In this document: in pieces, positions 9,063-17,046 of the stretch | Position numbering within the stretch: position 1 is the stretch's first letter | Layout: each line of letters starts with the position of its first letter | From: Zunongwangia sp. ESRF-bin46 | GTDB lineage: Bacteria; Bacteroidota; Bacteroidia; Flavobacteriales; Flavobacteriaceae | Assembly (NCBI GenBank): GCA_002631855.1 | Contig: NTLF01000017.1 | Coordinates: 372,001 to 436,000 of the forward strand | Length of the DNA: 64,000 bases | Direction of reading: 5' to 3' | Notes under the pieces: generated by a model | Databases searched by the model: none | Told to the model about the DNA's origin: nothing | What the model saw: the letters and a program-made list of their open reading frames with translations, nothing else | Made by a program: the position numbers and the translations under genes

Positions 9063-9578
9063 ATGTTAAAATCACTCACAAAACTCCCCGTTTTATTTTT
9101 GTTAATTTCCAATGTGATGTATTCGCAAGTAGGAGTTAACACCACAACACCCGATCCCTCAACTGCCTTAGATGTCAATGGAACAACTAGGGTTAGGACA
9201 CTATCCAACGGTGCCGTATATAGCGATGCCAATGGAGATTTAAACAATAGTGGGCCACAAACTATTGCTGCCGGTTTAATTCAAGGAAATGGAACTGCTA
9301 TAAAAATTTATGGAGCGACTATCTCTAGATTGAATGAAGGCGACTACCAAGTTACTTTTAACACACCTAGACCCACAGTTAACTATGTTATAAATATAGC
9401 TACTACCGACTGTGGTGGAAATTGTAATGGTTCAACTAATAGCTATGATGATCCAGGTATTACATATTACCAAAGACAGACAACTGGTTTTAGGATCAAT
9501 ATTGGTGATAGTGATAATGGTACTACCCAAAAAGATGATATTGATATTGAATTCACCTTTTCAGTAATCGATTTTTAA
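9063..9578 (+). CDS. Secreted protein with GVNTTTP N-terminal motif
   Basis: A 171-residue exported protein. A signal peptide (about 1-20, ending YSQ) leads into VGVNTTTPDPSTALDVNGTT, the same opening motif as the preceding gene. The remainder is a predicted beta-rich globular domain with a CGGNC pair that could form a disulfide. It is separated from the upstream paralogue by a terminator and is followed by another, so it is probably monocistronic. The function is unknown; a surface or matrix role is inferred only from the motif. Confidence 0.75.
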   Translation: MLKSLTKLPVLFLLISNVMYSQVGVNTTTPDPSTALDVNGTTRVRTLSNGAVYSDANGDLNNSGPQTIAAGLIQGNGTAIKIYGATISRLNEGDYQVTFNTPRPTVNYVINIATTDCGGNCNGSTNSYDDPGITYYQRQTTGFRINIGDSDNGTTQKDDIDIEFTFSVIDF

Positions 9579-9598
9579 AAAATCAGAATTAATCATTA

Positions 9599-9640
9599 AA
9601 AAAGCCTGCTTGAACGTTCAAGCAGGCTTTTTAATTAATA
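9599..9640. terminator. Bidirectional terminator between convergent genes
   Basis: A perfect 34-bp palindrome (9599-9632) centred between 9615 and 9616, with A-run and T-run ends. It can stop transcription both from the secreted protein gene on the plus strand and from lpdA on the minus strand. Confidence 0.92.
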
Positions 9641-9654
9641 GTATTTCTTAATTA

Positions 9655-11058
9655 TTATGAATGTATTGGTCTGTTTTCAGTTGCCGCTAATGCAGCTTCT
9701 TTAACAGCTTCAGCATAGGTTGGGTGTGCGTGGCTCATACGAGCTATATCTTCAGCACTCGCTCTAAACTCCATTGCTGTAACGGCTTCAGCAATTAAAT
9801 CTGCAGCTCTTGCCCCTACCATATGTACTCCCAACACCTCATCGGTTTCTTTATCGGCTAGGATTTTTACAAATCCATCAGTGTCACCACTTGCACGACT
9901 TCTTCCTAGAGCACGCATCGGGAATTGACCGCTTTTATACTCAACTTTATCTTCTTTTAGCTGCTCTTCTGTTTTTCCTACCGAAGCAACTTCTGGCCAC
10001 GTATATACCACGCCCGGAATAAGATTATAATCGATATGCGGTTTTTGTCCGGCTAATGTTTCAGCTACTAACATGCCTTCTTCTTCCGCTTTATGCGCTA
10101 ACATAGCACCTCTAACTACATCACCAATTGCGTAAATATTTTTCACGTTAGTTTGTAAGTGCTCATTTACTTCAATCTGTCCTTTTTCATTTACTTTCAC
10201 ACCTGCTTTGTCTGCTTTTAAACCATCGGTAAACGGTCTTCTTCCAACTGAAACCAAACAGTAATCACCTGTAAATGTTACTTCTTTATCTTTTTTGTCG
10301 GTCGCCGTAATTGTAACTTCATCTTTCTTTCTTTCCACGGCGGAAACTTTATGCGATACATAAAACTTCACACCTTGTTTTTTCATCACTTTGGTAAGCT
10401 CTTTACTTTGCGCTTTATCCATCGTTGGAATGATACGGTCCATATATTCTACTACAGAAACCTCAGCTCCTAAACGACGATATACTTGACCCAATTCTAA
10501 CCCAATAACACCACCACCAATCACGATCATGTGCTTAGGGATTTCCTTTAAAGTCAATGCTTCAGTTGAAGTTATAATGCGTTCCTTATCAATTTCAATA
10601 AAAGGAAGGGTTGCCGGTTTACTTCCGGTTGCGATAATGGTGTTCTTAGCTTCGATGGTTTTATCACCATCTTCAGAAGAAACAACAATATGCGTTTCAT
10701 CTTTAAAAGAACCTACACCAGTCAGTACATCAATTTTGTTTTTGTTCATCAAAAAATCAATCCCTTTTGTAGTTTGTTCTACTACTGAAGCTTTACGATC
10801 AATCATCTTTTTGAAGTTAATTTTTACATCACCTGGAATTTCAATTCCGTGGTCTTCAAAATGCTTGATTGCTTCTTCATAATGATGCGAAGAGTCTAAT
10901 AAAGCTTTACTAGGAATACAACCAACATTAAGGCAAGTGCCCCCAAGGGTATTATATTTTTCAATGATTGCGGTTTTCATCCCTAGTTGTGCGCAGCGAA
11001 TTGCAGCAACATATCCTCCGGGACCAGAACCGATAACGGCAACATCATAGGTGCTCAT
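9655..11058 (-). CDS. lpdA: Dihydrolipoyl dehydrogenase (E3)
   Basis: FAD flavoprotein that reoxidises dihydrolipoamide in the pyruvate and 2-oxoglutarate dehydrogenase complexes, using NAD+. The FAD-binding GSGPGG (residues 10-15), the redox disulfide GGTCLNVGCIPSK (C42 and C47), the NAD-binding VIGGGVIGLELG, the second FAD motif YAIGDV and the C-terminal HPTYAE active-site dyad are all present. The 467-residue length is standard. The acyltransferase subunits are not adjacent, as is common in flavobacteria. Confidence 0.96.
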   Translation of the reverse strand: MSTYDVAVIGSGPGGYVAAIRCAQLGMKTAIIEKYNTLGGTCLNVGCIPSKALLDSSHHYEEAIKHFEDHGIEIPGDVKINFKKMIDRKASVVEQTTKGIDFLMNKNKIDVLTGVGSFKDETHIVVSSEDGDKTIEAKNTIIATGSKPATLPFIEIDKERIITSTEALTLKEIPKHMIVIGGGVIGLELGQVYRRLGAEVSVVEYMDRIIPTMDKAQSKELTKVMKKQGVKFYVSHKVSAVERKKDEVTITATDKKDKEVTFTGDYCLVSVGRRPFTDGLKADKAGVKVNEKGQIEVNEHLQTNVKNIYAIGDVVRGAMLAHKAEEEGMLVAETLAGQKPHIDYNLIPGVVYTWPEVASVGKTEEQLKEDKVEYKSGQFPMRALGRSRASGDTDGFVKILADKETDEVLGVHMVGARAADLIAEAVTAMEFRASAEDIARMSHAHPTYAEAVKEAALAATENRPIHS

Positions 11059-11083
11059 AAGGTGTGTTTTTGGTTTAAAACCG

Positions 11084-11091
11084 CAAAGTTA
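11084..11091 (-). promoter_or_regulatory. Candidate -7 box of lpdA
   Basis: The minus strand reads TAACTTTG, matching TAnnTTTG, 26 bp before the start codon. A TTG lies 20 bp further upstream at 11114-11112, a plausible -33 element. Confidence 0.55.
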
Positions 11092-11142
11092 CAATGTAAT
11101 TTAACAATGGGCAATTTTGAAGTGTAAAGGATTGTTAATTTA

Positions 11143-11604
11143 TTACTGTAAACTTAGTTGTGTTGTGTTTTTCACTTCGCTAATGCTAAACGAGCTTTGT
11201 GTACTCCCAATATGTTTAATAGTGGTAAGCTTATTAACCATAAACGATCGAAACTGCTTAATGTCCTTCACTACAACTTTCAGCAAATAGTCATAATCCC
11301 CACTTACATGAAAGCACTCTAAAACCTCATCAAGACTCGTAACTTCTTCTTCAAACATAGTTAAGTAATCTTGGGCGTGCTGTACAAGTTTTATATGACA
11401 AAAAACCGTAAATCCTCTATGCACCTTTTCTTTATCTAACAAAGAAACATATTTAGTGATTATACCTTCACGCTCTAGCTTTTTTATCCGCTCATAAACT
11501 GCTGTAACTGATAAATTTAAATGTAAAGAAAGTTGTTTGTTGGTCTGTTTAGCATCTTCTTGAAGCAATTGTAACAAGGCTCTGTCTATTGTATCTAAAT
11601 TCAT
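11143..11604 (-). CDS. Lrp/AsnC family transcriptional regulator
   Basis: A 153-residue regulator with the family layout: N-terminal winged helix-turn-helix (about 1-55, with IDRALLQLLQEDA and YERIKKLEREGII) and a C-terminal RAM ligand-binding domain (about 65-140, with CFHVSGDYDYLLKV). Lrp/AsnC proteins sense amino acids. It is divergent from the methionine gamma-lyase gene, so it probably controls that gene and itself through the shared 176-bp intergenic region. The effector, possibly methionine, is inferred from context only. Confidence 0.9.
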   Translation of the reverse strand: MNLDTIDRALLQLLQEDAKQTNKQLSLHLNLSVTAVYERIKKLEREGIITKYVSLLDKEKVHRGFTVFCHIKLVQHAQDYLTMFEEEVTSLDEVLECFHVSGDYDYLLKVVVKDIKQFRSFMVNKLTTIKHIGSTQSSFSISEVKNTTQLSLQ

Positions 11605-11732
11605 TTCTGAAAATTTTTCTGAAATATATTGAATTTCATGTGAATATCAGTGATAAAATCTACTGTAATTACTTTATATAGTTTAATATTCTAAATATTT
11701 ACCCAACCATTGATAAATAGTCTAACAACAAT

Positions 11733-11740
11733 TACTTTTG
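11733..11740 (+). promoter_or_regulatory. Candidate -7 box of the methionine gamma-lyase gene
   Basis: TACTTTTG matches TAnnTTTG, with a TTG at 11710-11712 as possible -33 element, 20 bp upstream. The gene starts 40 bp downstream. Confidence 0.55.
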
Positions 11741-11780
11741 AATGAATTGAAATAAAACATTAAACTCAAAATACATTATA

Positions 11781-12992
11781 ATGGCCAACTCTAAAGATTT
11801 TAGCCCCGCGGACAGCATACAAGATCTTCAATATTTTGGAGAATTTGGAGGTGTAAACCCTTCTATTTCAGATTCTTCAACGTACACATTTCTTTCAGCA
11901 AAAACGATGTTTGACACCTTTGAGGGCAATGCAGAAGGTTGTTACTTATATTCGCGTCACTCTTCTCCTTCTAATTTATATTTAGGAGAAGCGCTTGCCG
12001 CTATGGAAGGCACCGAAACCGCAAATGTGGCAGCAACAGGAATGGGTGCTATTGTGCCAACCATTATGCAATTGTGCTGCGCCGGAGACCACGTAGTTTC
12101 TAGCCGAACTATTTACGGAGGGACCTACGCTTACCTAAAAAACTTCGCTCCCCGCTTAAACATCAATACTTCTTTTGTGGATATTACCGATATTGATAAA
12201 GTTGAAGCTGCCATTACTGAAAACACAAAAGTGATTTTCTGCGAAACCGTAAGCAACCCATTATTGGAAGTAGCGGACATAGCTGAACTTTCCAAACTAG
12301 CAAAAAAACACCACATAAAATTATTGGTAGACAATACCTTCTCGCCACTTTCGGTTTCACCTGCAAAATTTGGGGCTGATGTGGTATTGCATAGTTTGAC
12401 CAAATTCATAAACGGAAGTAGTGATACCATGGGTGGTGTTATGTGTGGCACTCAAGAGTTTATCAACGAACTTAGAAGTGTAAACGATGGCGCAAGTATG
12501 CTTATGGGAGCATCGATGGACAGTATGCGAGCAGCGTCTATCCTTAAAAATATGCGCACACTACATATTCGGGTTAAGCAACACAGTAAAAACGCAATGT
12601 ATTTAGCTGAAAAATTTCAAGCTGACGGTCTTAAAACGGTTTATCCAGGATTAACATCACACCCAAGTCATGAAAAATTCAAAAAAATGATGAATGCTGA
12701 ATATGGGTATGGAGGTATGTTAACCGTCGATGTGGGAAATATTGATAAAGCCAATGAATTAATGGAGCTTATGCAAGAACGTAACTTAGGTTATTTGGCT
12801 GTTAGTTTAGGGTTTTATAAAACGCTGTTCAGTGCTCCGGGTACATCAACGTCTTCAGAAATCCCTGAGGAAGAACAAGCTGAAATGGGACTTACCGATG
12901 GATTAATACGTTTTTCAATTGGTTTGGACAACAATATAGAACGTACCTACAAAATGATGCGAGAATGTATGGTTAAAGTAGGCGTTTTGTAA
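11781..12992 (+). CDS. PLP-dependent trans-sulfuration enzyme, probable methionine gamma-lyase
   Basis: A 403-residue member of the Cys/Met metabolism PLP family. Methionine gamma-lyase splits methionine to methanethiol, 2-oxobutyrate and ammonia. Seen are the YSRHSSPSN cofactor loop, TGMGAI, the DNTFSPLS block and the PLP lysine in HSLTKFINGSSDT. The ITENTKVIFCETVSNP segment is typical of the family. A Cys sits in the QLCCAGDHVV region where methionine gamma-lyases carry a functional Cys. A cystathionine gamma-lyase or O-acetylhomoserine sulfhydrylase activity cannot be excluded. The divergent Lrp regulator and downstream NhaC-type carrier favour amino-acid catabolism. Confidence 0.8.
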   Translation: MANSKDFSPADSIQDLQYFGEFGGVNPSISDSSTYTFLSAKTMFDTFEGNAEGCYLYSRHSSPSNLYLGEALAAMEGTETANVAATGMGAIVPTIMQLCCAGDHVVSSRTIYGGTYAYLKNFAPRLNINTSFVDITDIDKVEAAITENTKVIFCETVSNPLLEVADIAELSKLAKKHHIKLLVDNTFSPLSVSPAKFGADVVLHSLTKFINGSSDTMGGVMCGTQEFINELRSVNDGASMLMGASMDSMRAASILKNMRTLHIRVKQHSKNAMYLAEKFQADGLKTVYPGLTSHPSHEKFKKMMNAEYGYGGMLTVDVGNIDKANELMELMQERNLGYLAVSLGFYKTLFSAPGTSTSSEIPEEEQAEMGLTDGLIRFSIGLDNNIERTYKMMRECMVKVGVL

Positions 12993-13017
12993 TTTAGATT
13001 CAATGTTAAGTTTATTT

Positions 13018-13055
13018 AAAGCGAGCGTAGAATAAAATCTTCGTTCGCTTTTTCA
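13018..13055 (+). terminator. Rho-independent terminator
   Basis: An imperfect hairpin with arms starting AAAGCGA and ending TCGCTTT, followed by further T. It lies about 26 bp after the methionine gamma-lyase stop codon, so the next gene probably has its own promoter. Confidence 0.75.
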
Positions 13056-13113
13056 TTTGCATACCATTTTACAAAATCGTAACATTACATTTCAAAAATT
13101 AAACTATACCTAA

Positions 13114-14595
13114 ATGGACAGCCAAGACATTGAACCAAAAGATGAGCCTATTATAGAAAACAAGGAACTGAATATTTGGGAAGCGTTAATTCCCGTTTTT
13201 GCTTTAATAGGGATGCTGGCCTATAATGTTTATGTATATGGAGACGATGCATTAAGCGGAAGTAATCAATTTATTTTATTAATGGGCGCTGCTGTAGCTG
13301 CCATTGTGGGCTATTATAATAAAGTAGATTATAAAATGATGATAGAGGAAGTTGCTAAAAATATAAAATCAACTTCCGGAGCTATTCTCATATTATTGAT
13401 GGTTGGTTCTTTAGCCGGTACTTGGCTACTAAGCGGTATTATACCTACCATGATTTATTATGGGTTACAAGTGTTAAACCCTACCATTTTTTTAGCAGCT
13501 TGTGTTATTATTTGTGCTATAATTTCGGTAGCAACTGGAAGCAGTTGGACAACTTCAGCAACAGTAGGTATTGCCTTAATTGGAATTGCCGAAGCGTTAG
13601 GTATTTCATTAGGAATGACTGCGGGGGCAGTACTTTCGGGCGCCTATTTTGGTGATAAACTTTCCCCTTTGAGTGACACTACAAATTTAGCACCAGCTAT
13701 GGCGGGAACTGATTTGTTTACGCACATACGATATATGACCATAACAACTGTACCTACAATCATTATTACCATATTGGTTTTTGTAGTAATAGGATTTACA
13801 TTGGATACGAAAGGTGTAGCCGAGACCGAATCAATATTGTCTTCTATTGAAGCGTCTTTTACTGTCAGTCCGTGGCTTTTCCTTGTACCAGTTCTAGTTA
13901 TTGGAATGATTATTAAAAAAACACCCCCCTTAATTGCCTTGTTAATAGGTACATTATTAGGAGGCGTGTTTGCTTTAATTTTTCAACCTGGTGTAGTTGC
14001 CGCCATAGGTGGATCTGAAAGCCTAACTTTTATGAGTGGTTATAAAGGTGTAATGGATGCTATAACTGTGGACATCGCTATTCCTACAGACAGTGAAGTG
14101 TTAAATGATCTATTCTCAGCAGGAGGTATGTATGGTATGCTAGGCACTATCTGGTTAATCATTTGCGCGATGGTTTTTGGCGGTATTATGGAAGCGATTG
14201 GTGCTTTAGCTGCCATAAGTAGAGCATTATTAAATTTATTCCATACTACCTTTGGGCTATTTGCTAGTACCGTTTTTACGTGCTTAGGTTTAAACTTTAC
14301 AGCCAGTGATCAATACTTAGCTATCGTTGTACCCGGAAAAATGTATGCACAGGCATATAAAGACAAAGGCTTAGCGCCAGAAAACTTATCCAGAACATTA
14401 GAGGACAGTGGTACCGTAACTTCTGTTTTAATCCCTTGGAACACATGTGGGGCCTACCACAGTGGTGTATTAGGTGTACCTGTTATAGATTATCTTTTCT
14501 TTGCCATTTTCAACTGGTTAAGTCCGTTTATGACACTGTTTTTTGCTGCATTCCGTATAAAAATAAAAATGCTAAAAGAAGGTAAGGCTGTATAA
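13114..14595 (+). CDS. NhaC-type Na+/H+ antiporter family carrier
   Basis: A 493-residue inner-membrane carrier with about 11-12 helices. NhaC-family features include the ATGSSWTTSATVG segment, GAYFGDKLSPLSDTTNLAPA and the late DSGTVTSVLIPWNTCGAYHS block. Family members exchange Na+ for H+, and some exchange organic substrates such as lactate/malate or amino acids. Its position behind methionine gamma-lyase makes a substrate linked to methionine catabolism possible, but that is inference. It starts with an acidic, soluble N-terminal tail of about 20 residues. Confidence 0.85.
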   Translation: MDSQDIEPKDEPIIENKELNIWEALIPVFALIGMLAYNVYVYGDDALSGSNQFILLMGAAVAAIVGYYNKVDYKMMIEEVAKNIKSTSGAILILLMVGSLAGTWLLSGIIPTMIYYGLQVLNPTIFLAACVIICAIISVATGSSWTTSATVGIALIGIAEALGISLGMTAGAVLSGAYFGDKLSPLSDTTNLAPAMAGTDLFTHIRYMTITTVPTIIITILVFVVIGFTLDTKGVAETESILSSIEASFTVSPWLFLVPVLVIGMIIKKTPPLIALLIGTLLGGVFALIFQPGVVAAIGGSESLTFMSGYKGVMDAITVDIAIPTDSEVLNDLFSAGGMYGMLGTIWLIICAMVFGGIMEAIGALAAISRALLNLFHTTFGLFASTVFTCLGLNFTASDQYLAIVVPGKMYAQAYKDKGLAPENLSRTLEDSGTVTSVLIPWNTCGAYHSGVLGVPVIDYLFFAIFNWLSPFMTLFFAAFRIKIKMLKEGKAV

Positions 14596-14716
14596 TCACA
14601 GGTATTTCAGTCCGATATTTTATAATGTTTATAGTTTAAGCACTCTACTATTTATTTTATTTATACTGAAATAAAATTTTACGTTTTTGTTTAGAAAATA
14701 GAATGGTTCTTTCTTC

Positions 14717-14724
14717 TATTTTTG
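14717..14724 (+). promoter_or_regulatory. Candidate -7 box of the peroxiredoxin operon
   Basis: TATTTTTG matches TAnnTTTG and lies 39 bp before the peroxiredoxin start. No convincing -33 element was seen at the normal distance. Confidence 0.45.
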
Positions 14725-14763
14725 CCGGTGAAATAAAACAATAACTTTAAAATAAATTATTAT

Positions 14764-15399
14764 ATGTCATTAGTAGGAAAACAATTTCCAAATATTACAG
14801 TAGATGCTATGAACGAGATGGGAGACACCCTTCAAATTAACGTTCTTGAAGAAGCTAAAAAGAATAATAAAAAAGTAATCTTATTCTGGTACCCAAAAGA
14901 TTTCACCTATGTGTGCCCTACTGAAATTCATAAATTTCAAGAGGCTTTAAAACAATTTGAAGATAAAAACACAATGGTTATTGGTGCTTCTTGTGATACT
15001 CCTGAAGTTCACTTTGCTTGGTTAAACACACCAAGAGACAATGGAGGAATTGAAGGCGTTACTTACCCATTATTGGCAGATACAAACCGTAACCTTTCAA
15101 GTGCATTAGGCATCCTTGATATTGAAGGAGAATCGTATGACGAAGAGCAGGATTTAGTTACCCTTAAAGGTTCTAACGTAACATACCGTGCTACTTACCT
15201 AATTGATGAAGAAGGTAAAATATTCCACGAAAGTGTAAACGATATGCCATTAGGTCGTAACGTAAATGAATACCTAAGATTAGTTGATGCATATACTCAC
15301 GTTCAAGAAAAAGGTGAAGTATGCCCTGCAAACTGGGAAGAAGGTAAAGAAGGAATGATCGCCACTCGTGATGGTGTTGCTACATACCTACAAAACTAA
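14764..15399 (+). CDS. 2-Cys peroxiredoxin (AhpC/Prx1 type)
   Basis: Reduces hydrogen peroxide and organic hydroperoxides. The peroxidatic Cys is C51 in DFTYVCPTEI, and the resolving Cys is C187 in GEVCPANW, so it is a typical 2-Cys enzyme of 211 residues. A thioredoxin gene starts 6 bp downstream and is the likely electron donor in place of AhpF. The three-gene layout (Prx, Trx, DUF6952) forms one operon ending in a terminator near 16000. Confidence 0.92.
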   Translation: MSLVGKQFPNITVDAMNEMGDTLQINVLEEAKKNNKKVILFWYPKDFTYVCPTEIHKFQEALKQFEDKNTMVIGASCDTPEVHFAWLNTPRDNGGIEGVTYPLLADTNRNLSSALGILDIEGESYDEEQDLVTLKGSNVTYRATYLIDEEGKIFHESVNDMPLGRNVNEYLRLVDAYTHVQEKGEVCPANWEEGKEGMIATRDGVATYLQN

Positions 15400-15405
15400 A
15401 TAACC

Positions 15406-15720
15406 ATGTTAGTAGAGCTTAAAGAAGATAGTCTAAAACAACTGGTTGAAGAAGAGCAAAATGTGGTGGTACAGTATGCTGCATCTTGGTGTGGGAACTG
15501 TAGATTAATGAAACCGAAATTTAAAAAGCTTTCTAACGAAGTTGAGAATTTTAAATTCGTTGTAGTTGATGCAGAAAAATTCCCGGAAAGCCGCCAAATG
15601 GCCACCGTGGATAACCTTCCAACTTTTGCAACCTTCAAAGACGGAAAATTTGTTAACCAGGTTCAAACCAACAAGTTTGATCCATTAAAAGAGTTAGTAG
15701 ATGAAGTTGCCAGTAATTAG
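15406..15720 (+). CDS. Thioredoxin family protein
   Basis: A 104-residue single-domain thioredoxin without a signal peptide. The active site is WCGNC (C29 and C32) instead of the usual WCGPC; Asn in place of Pro should change the redox potential. Cis-Pro is visible in VDNLPTFATF. It probably recycles the peroxiredoxin encoded just upstream. Its last 20 bases overlap the start of the next gene. Confidence 0.9.
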   Translation: MLVELKEDSLKQLVEEEQNVVVQYAASWCGNCRLMKPKFKKLSNEVENFKFVVVDAEKFPESRQMATVDNLPTFATFKDGKFVNQVQTNKFDPLKELVDEVASN

Positions 15721-15949
15721 ACATTTACAACGAAATAACTCTACAGCACAAATAGAAAACTGCATTGAAGTTTTAGAGTCGTTTAGCGAGTACAATCGTA
15801 TTAGCGACGAAGAATTAAATGTAGTGGGTGAATTAATCACCAATCTTTGTGGTGCTGTTGAAGTTCATCAAATGATCGAAGACGGAATGCCGGAACGCGA
15901 CGCAGCCAACGCTTTTTCAAAAAAAGTAATTGGTTCTATAGACCGGTAG
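15701..15949 (+). CDS. DUF6952 family small protein
   Basis: An 82-residue, probably cytosolic helical protein that resembles the DUF6952 family, whose members sit beside peroxiredoxin and thioredoxin genes in flavobacteria. Conserved-looking segments are MKLPVIRHLQ, VGELITNLCGAVEVHQMI and the C-terminal KKVIGSIDR. It overlaps the thioredoxin gene by 20 bp in another frame, which implies translational coupling. The role is unknown; it may be an accessory or adaptor for peroxide reduction. Confidence 0.75.
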   Translation: MKLPVIRHLQRNNSTAQIENCIEVLESFSEYNRISDEELNVVGELITNLCGAVEVHQMIEDGMPERDAANAFSKKVIGSIDR

Positions 15950-15969
15950 CACGTAAGAAATAATTTTTT

Positions 15970-16009
15970 AAAATCCCCCTTCAAATTAGTTGTTGGGGGA
16001 TTTTTATTT
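15970..16009 (+). terminator. Rho-independent terminator
   Basis: Perfect arms AAAATCCCCC (15970-15979) and GGGGGATTTT (15995-16004) followed by T-rich sequence, just after the DUF6952 gene. Confidence 0.92.
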
Positions 16010-16092
16010 TCAGAAATGAATAAATGTTTATGATAACTTTTAGAAGCTTCAATAAAAGGTTTGTGTAACTTTATATTTCAAAAAAAAAAGAA

Positions 16093-16593
16093 ATGGCACA
16101 TATTACATTAGGCGGAAATAAAATTGAAACTTCTGGCAAATTACCCCAAAAAGGAGATAAAGTTCCCAACTTTAAGCTGACCGCGCAAGACATGTCAACC
16201 AAAACCCTCGAAAATTATAAAGGTAAACGTGTTGTTTTAAATATCTTTCCCAGTATCGACACTAATGTTTGTGCAACTTCTGTAAGAAAGTTTAATGAAA
16301 AGGCAACGGGTTTAAAAAATACCGAAGTGTTGTGTATTTCACGCGATCTTCCCTTTGCTCAAAAACGTTTTGTAAGTGATGAAGATATTACCAACGTGAC
16401 TAATCTTTCAGATTTTAAAACCGGAAACTTCGGAAAAGAATATGGATTAGAAATGATTAGCGGTGCTTTAGAAGGACTTCATTCAAGAGCTGTTATTGTT
16501 TTAGACGAAGAAGGAACAGTTATCCATTCGCAACAAGTACCCGAAATTGGCGAGGAGCCCGATTACCTTTCTGCTTTAAAACCATTGCTCTAA
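16093..16593 (+). CDS. tpx: Thiol peroxidase (Tpx)
   Basis: A 166-residue periplasm- or cytosol-type atypical peroxiredoxin that reduces lipid hydroperoxides. The peroxidatic Cys is C60 in PSIDTNVCATSVRKFN, a near-perfect Tpx signature. The segment after C81 reads CISRDLPFAQKRFV. In E. coli Tpx the equivalent of V94 is the resolving Cys (RFC). That Cys is absent here, so the usual intramolecular disulfide cannot form; C81 is the only other Cys. The family assignment is firm but the mechanism may be 1-Cys. The DgkA-like gene begins 1 bp downstream. Confidence 0.92.
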   Translation: MAHITLGGNKIETSGKLPQKGDKVPNFKLTAQDMSTKTLENYKGKRVVLNIFPSIDTNVCATSVRKFNEKATGLKNTEVLCISRDLPFAQKRFVSDEDITNVTNLSDFKTGNFGKEYGLEMISGALEGLHSRAVIVLDEEGTVIHSQQVPEIGEEPDYLSALKPLL

Positions 16594-16594
16594 T

Positions 16595-16954
16595 ATGTGG
16601 AATTCGTTCCTTGGTAAACGCTTAAAAGGTTGTGGTTATGCTGCAAGTGGTGCCTGGATGTTACTTAAAAAAGAGCCTAGCATACAAGTGCAGGTGTTTA
16701 TCGCTATTGTGATGACAGTTGCAGGATTTTATTTTGATATCTCTTCAACAGAATGGATGTTGCAAATATTTGCCATTGCATTAGTTATGAGCATTGAAGG
16801 CTTAAACACCGCCGCCGAAGAAATTGCAGATTTTGTTCACCCCGACTTTCATAACAAAATAGGCTTTATAAAAGACGTAGCCGCTGGAGCTGTTTTCTTT
16901 GCAGCTATTGGTGCTATTATAATTGGGTGTATTATTTATATGCCAAAATTTTAA
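16595..16954 (+). CDS. DgkA family lipid kinase (diacylglycerol or undecaprenol kinase)
   Basis: A 119-residue integral membrane kinase with three hydrophobic helices (about 30-47, 52-70 and 96-117). The family signature EGLNTAAEEIADF is present with the catalytic and metal-binding glutamates. Gram-positive-type members phosphorylate undecaprenol, and proteobacterial DgkA phosphorylates diacylglycerol; sequence alone does not decide between them. It is immediately downstream of tpx and probably co-transcribed. Confidence 0.87.
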   Translation: MWNSFLGKRLKGCGYAASGAWMLLKKEPSIQVQVFIAIVMTVAGFYFDISSTEWMLQIFAIALVMSIEGLNTAAEEIADFVHPDFHNKIGFIKDVAAGAVFFAAIGAIIIGCIIYMPKF

Positions 16955-17046
16955 ACAAAACACTAACAGTCAGTTAATTACTACAGCGTAAAACTACTTT
17001 CATTTAATTTTTTTGGCTAACTTTAATACGACCAAATAAATTAATT

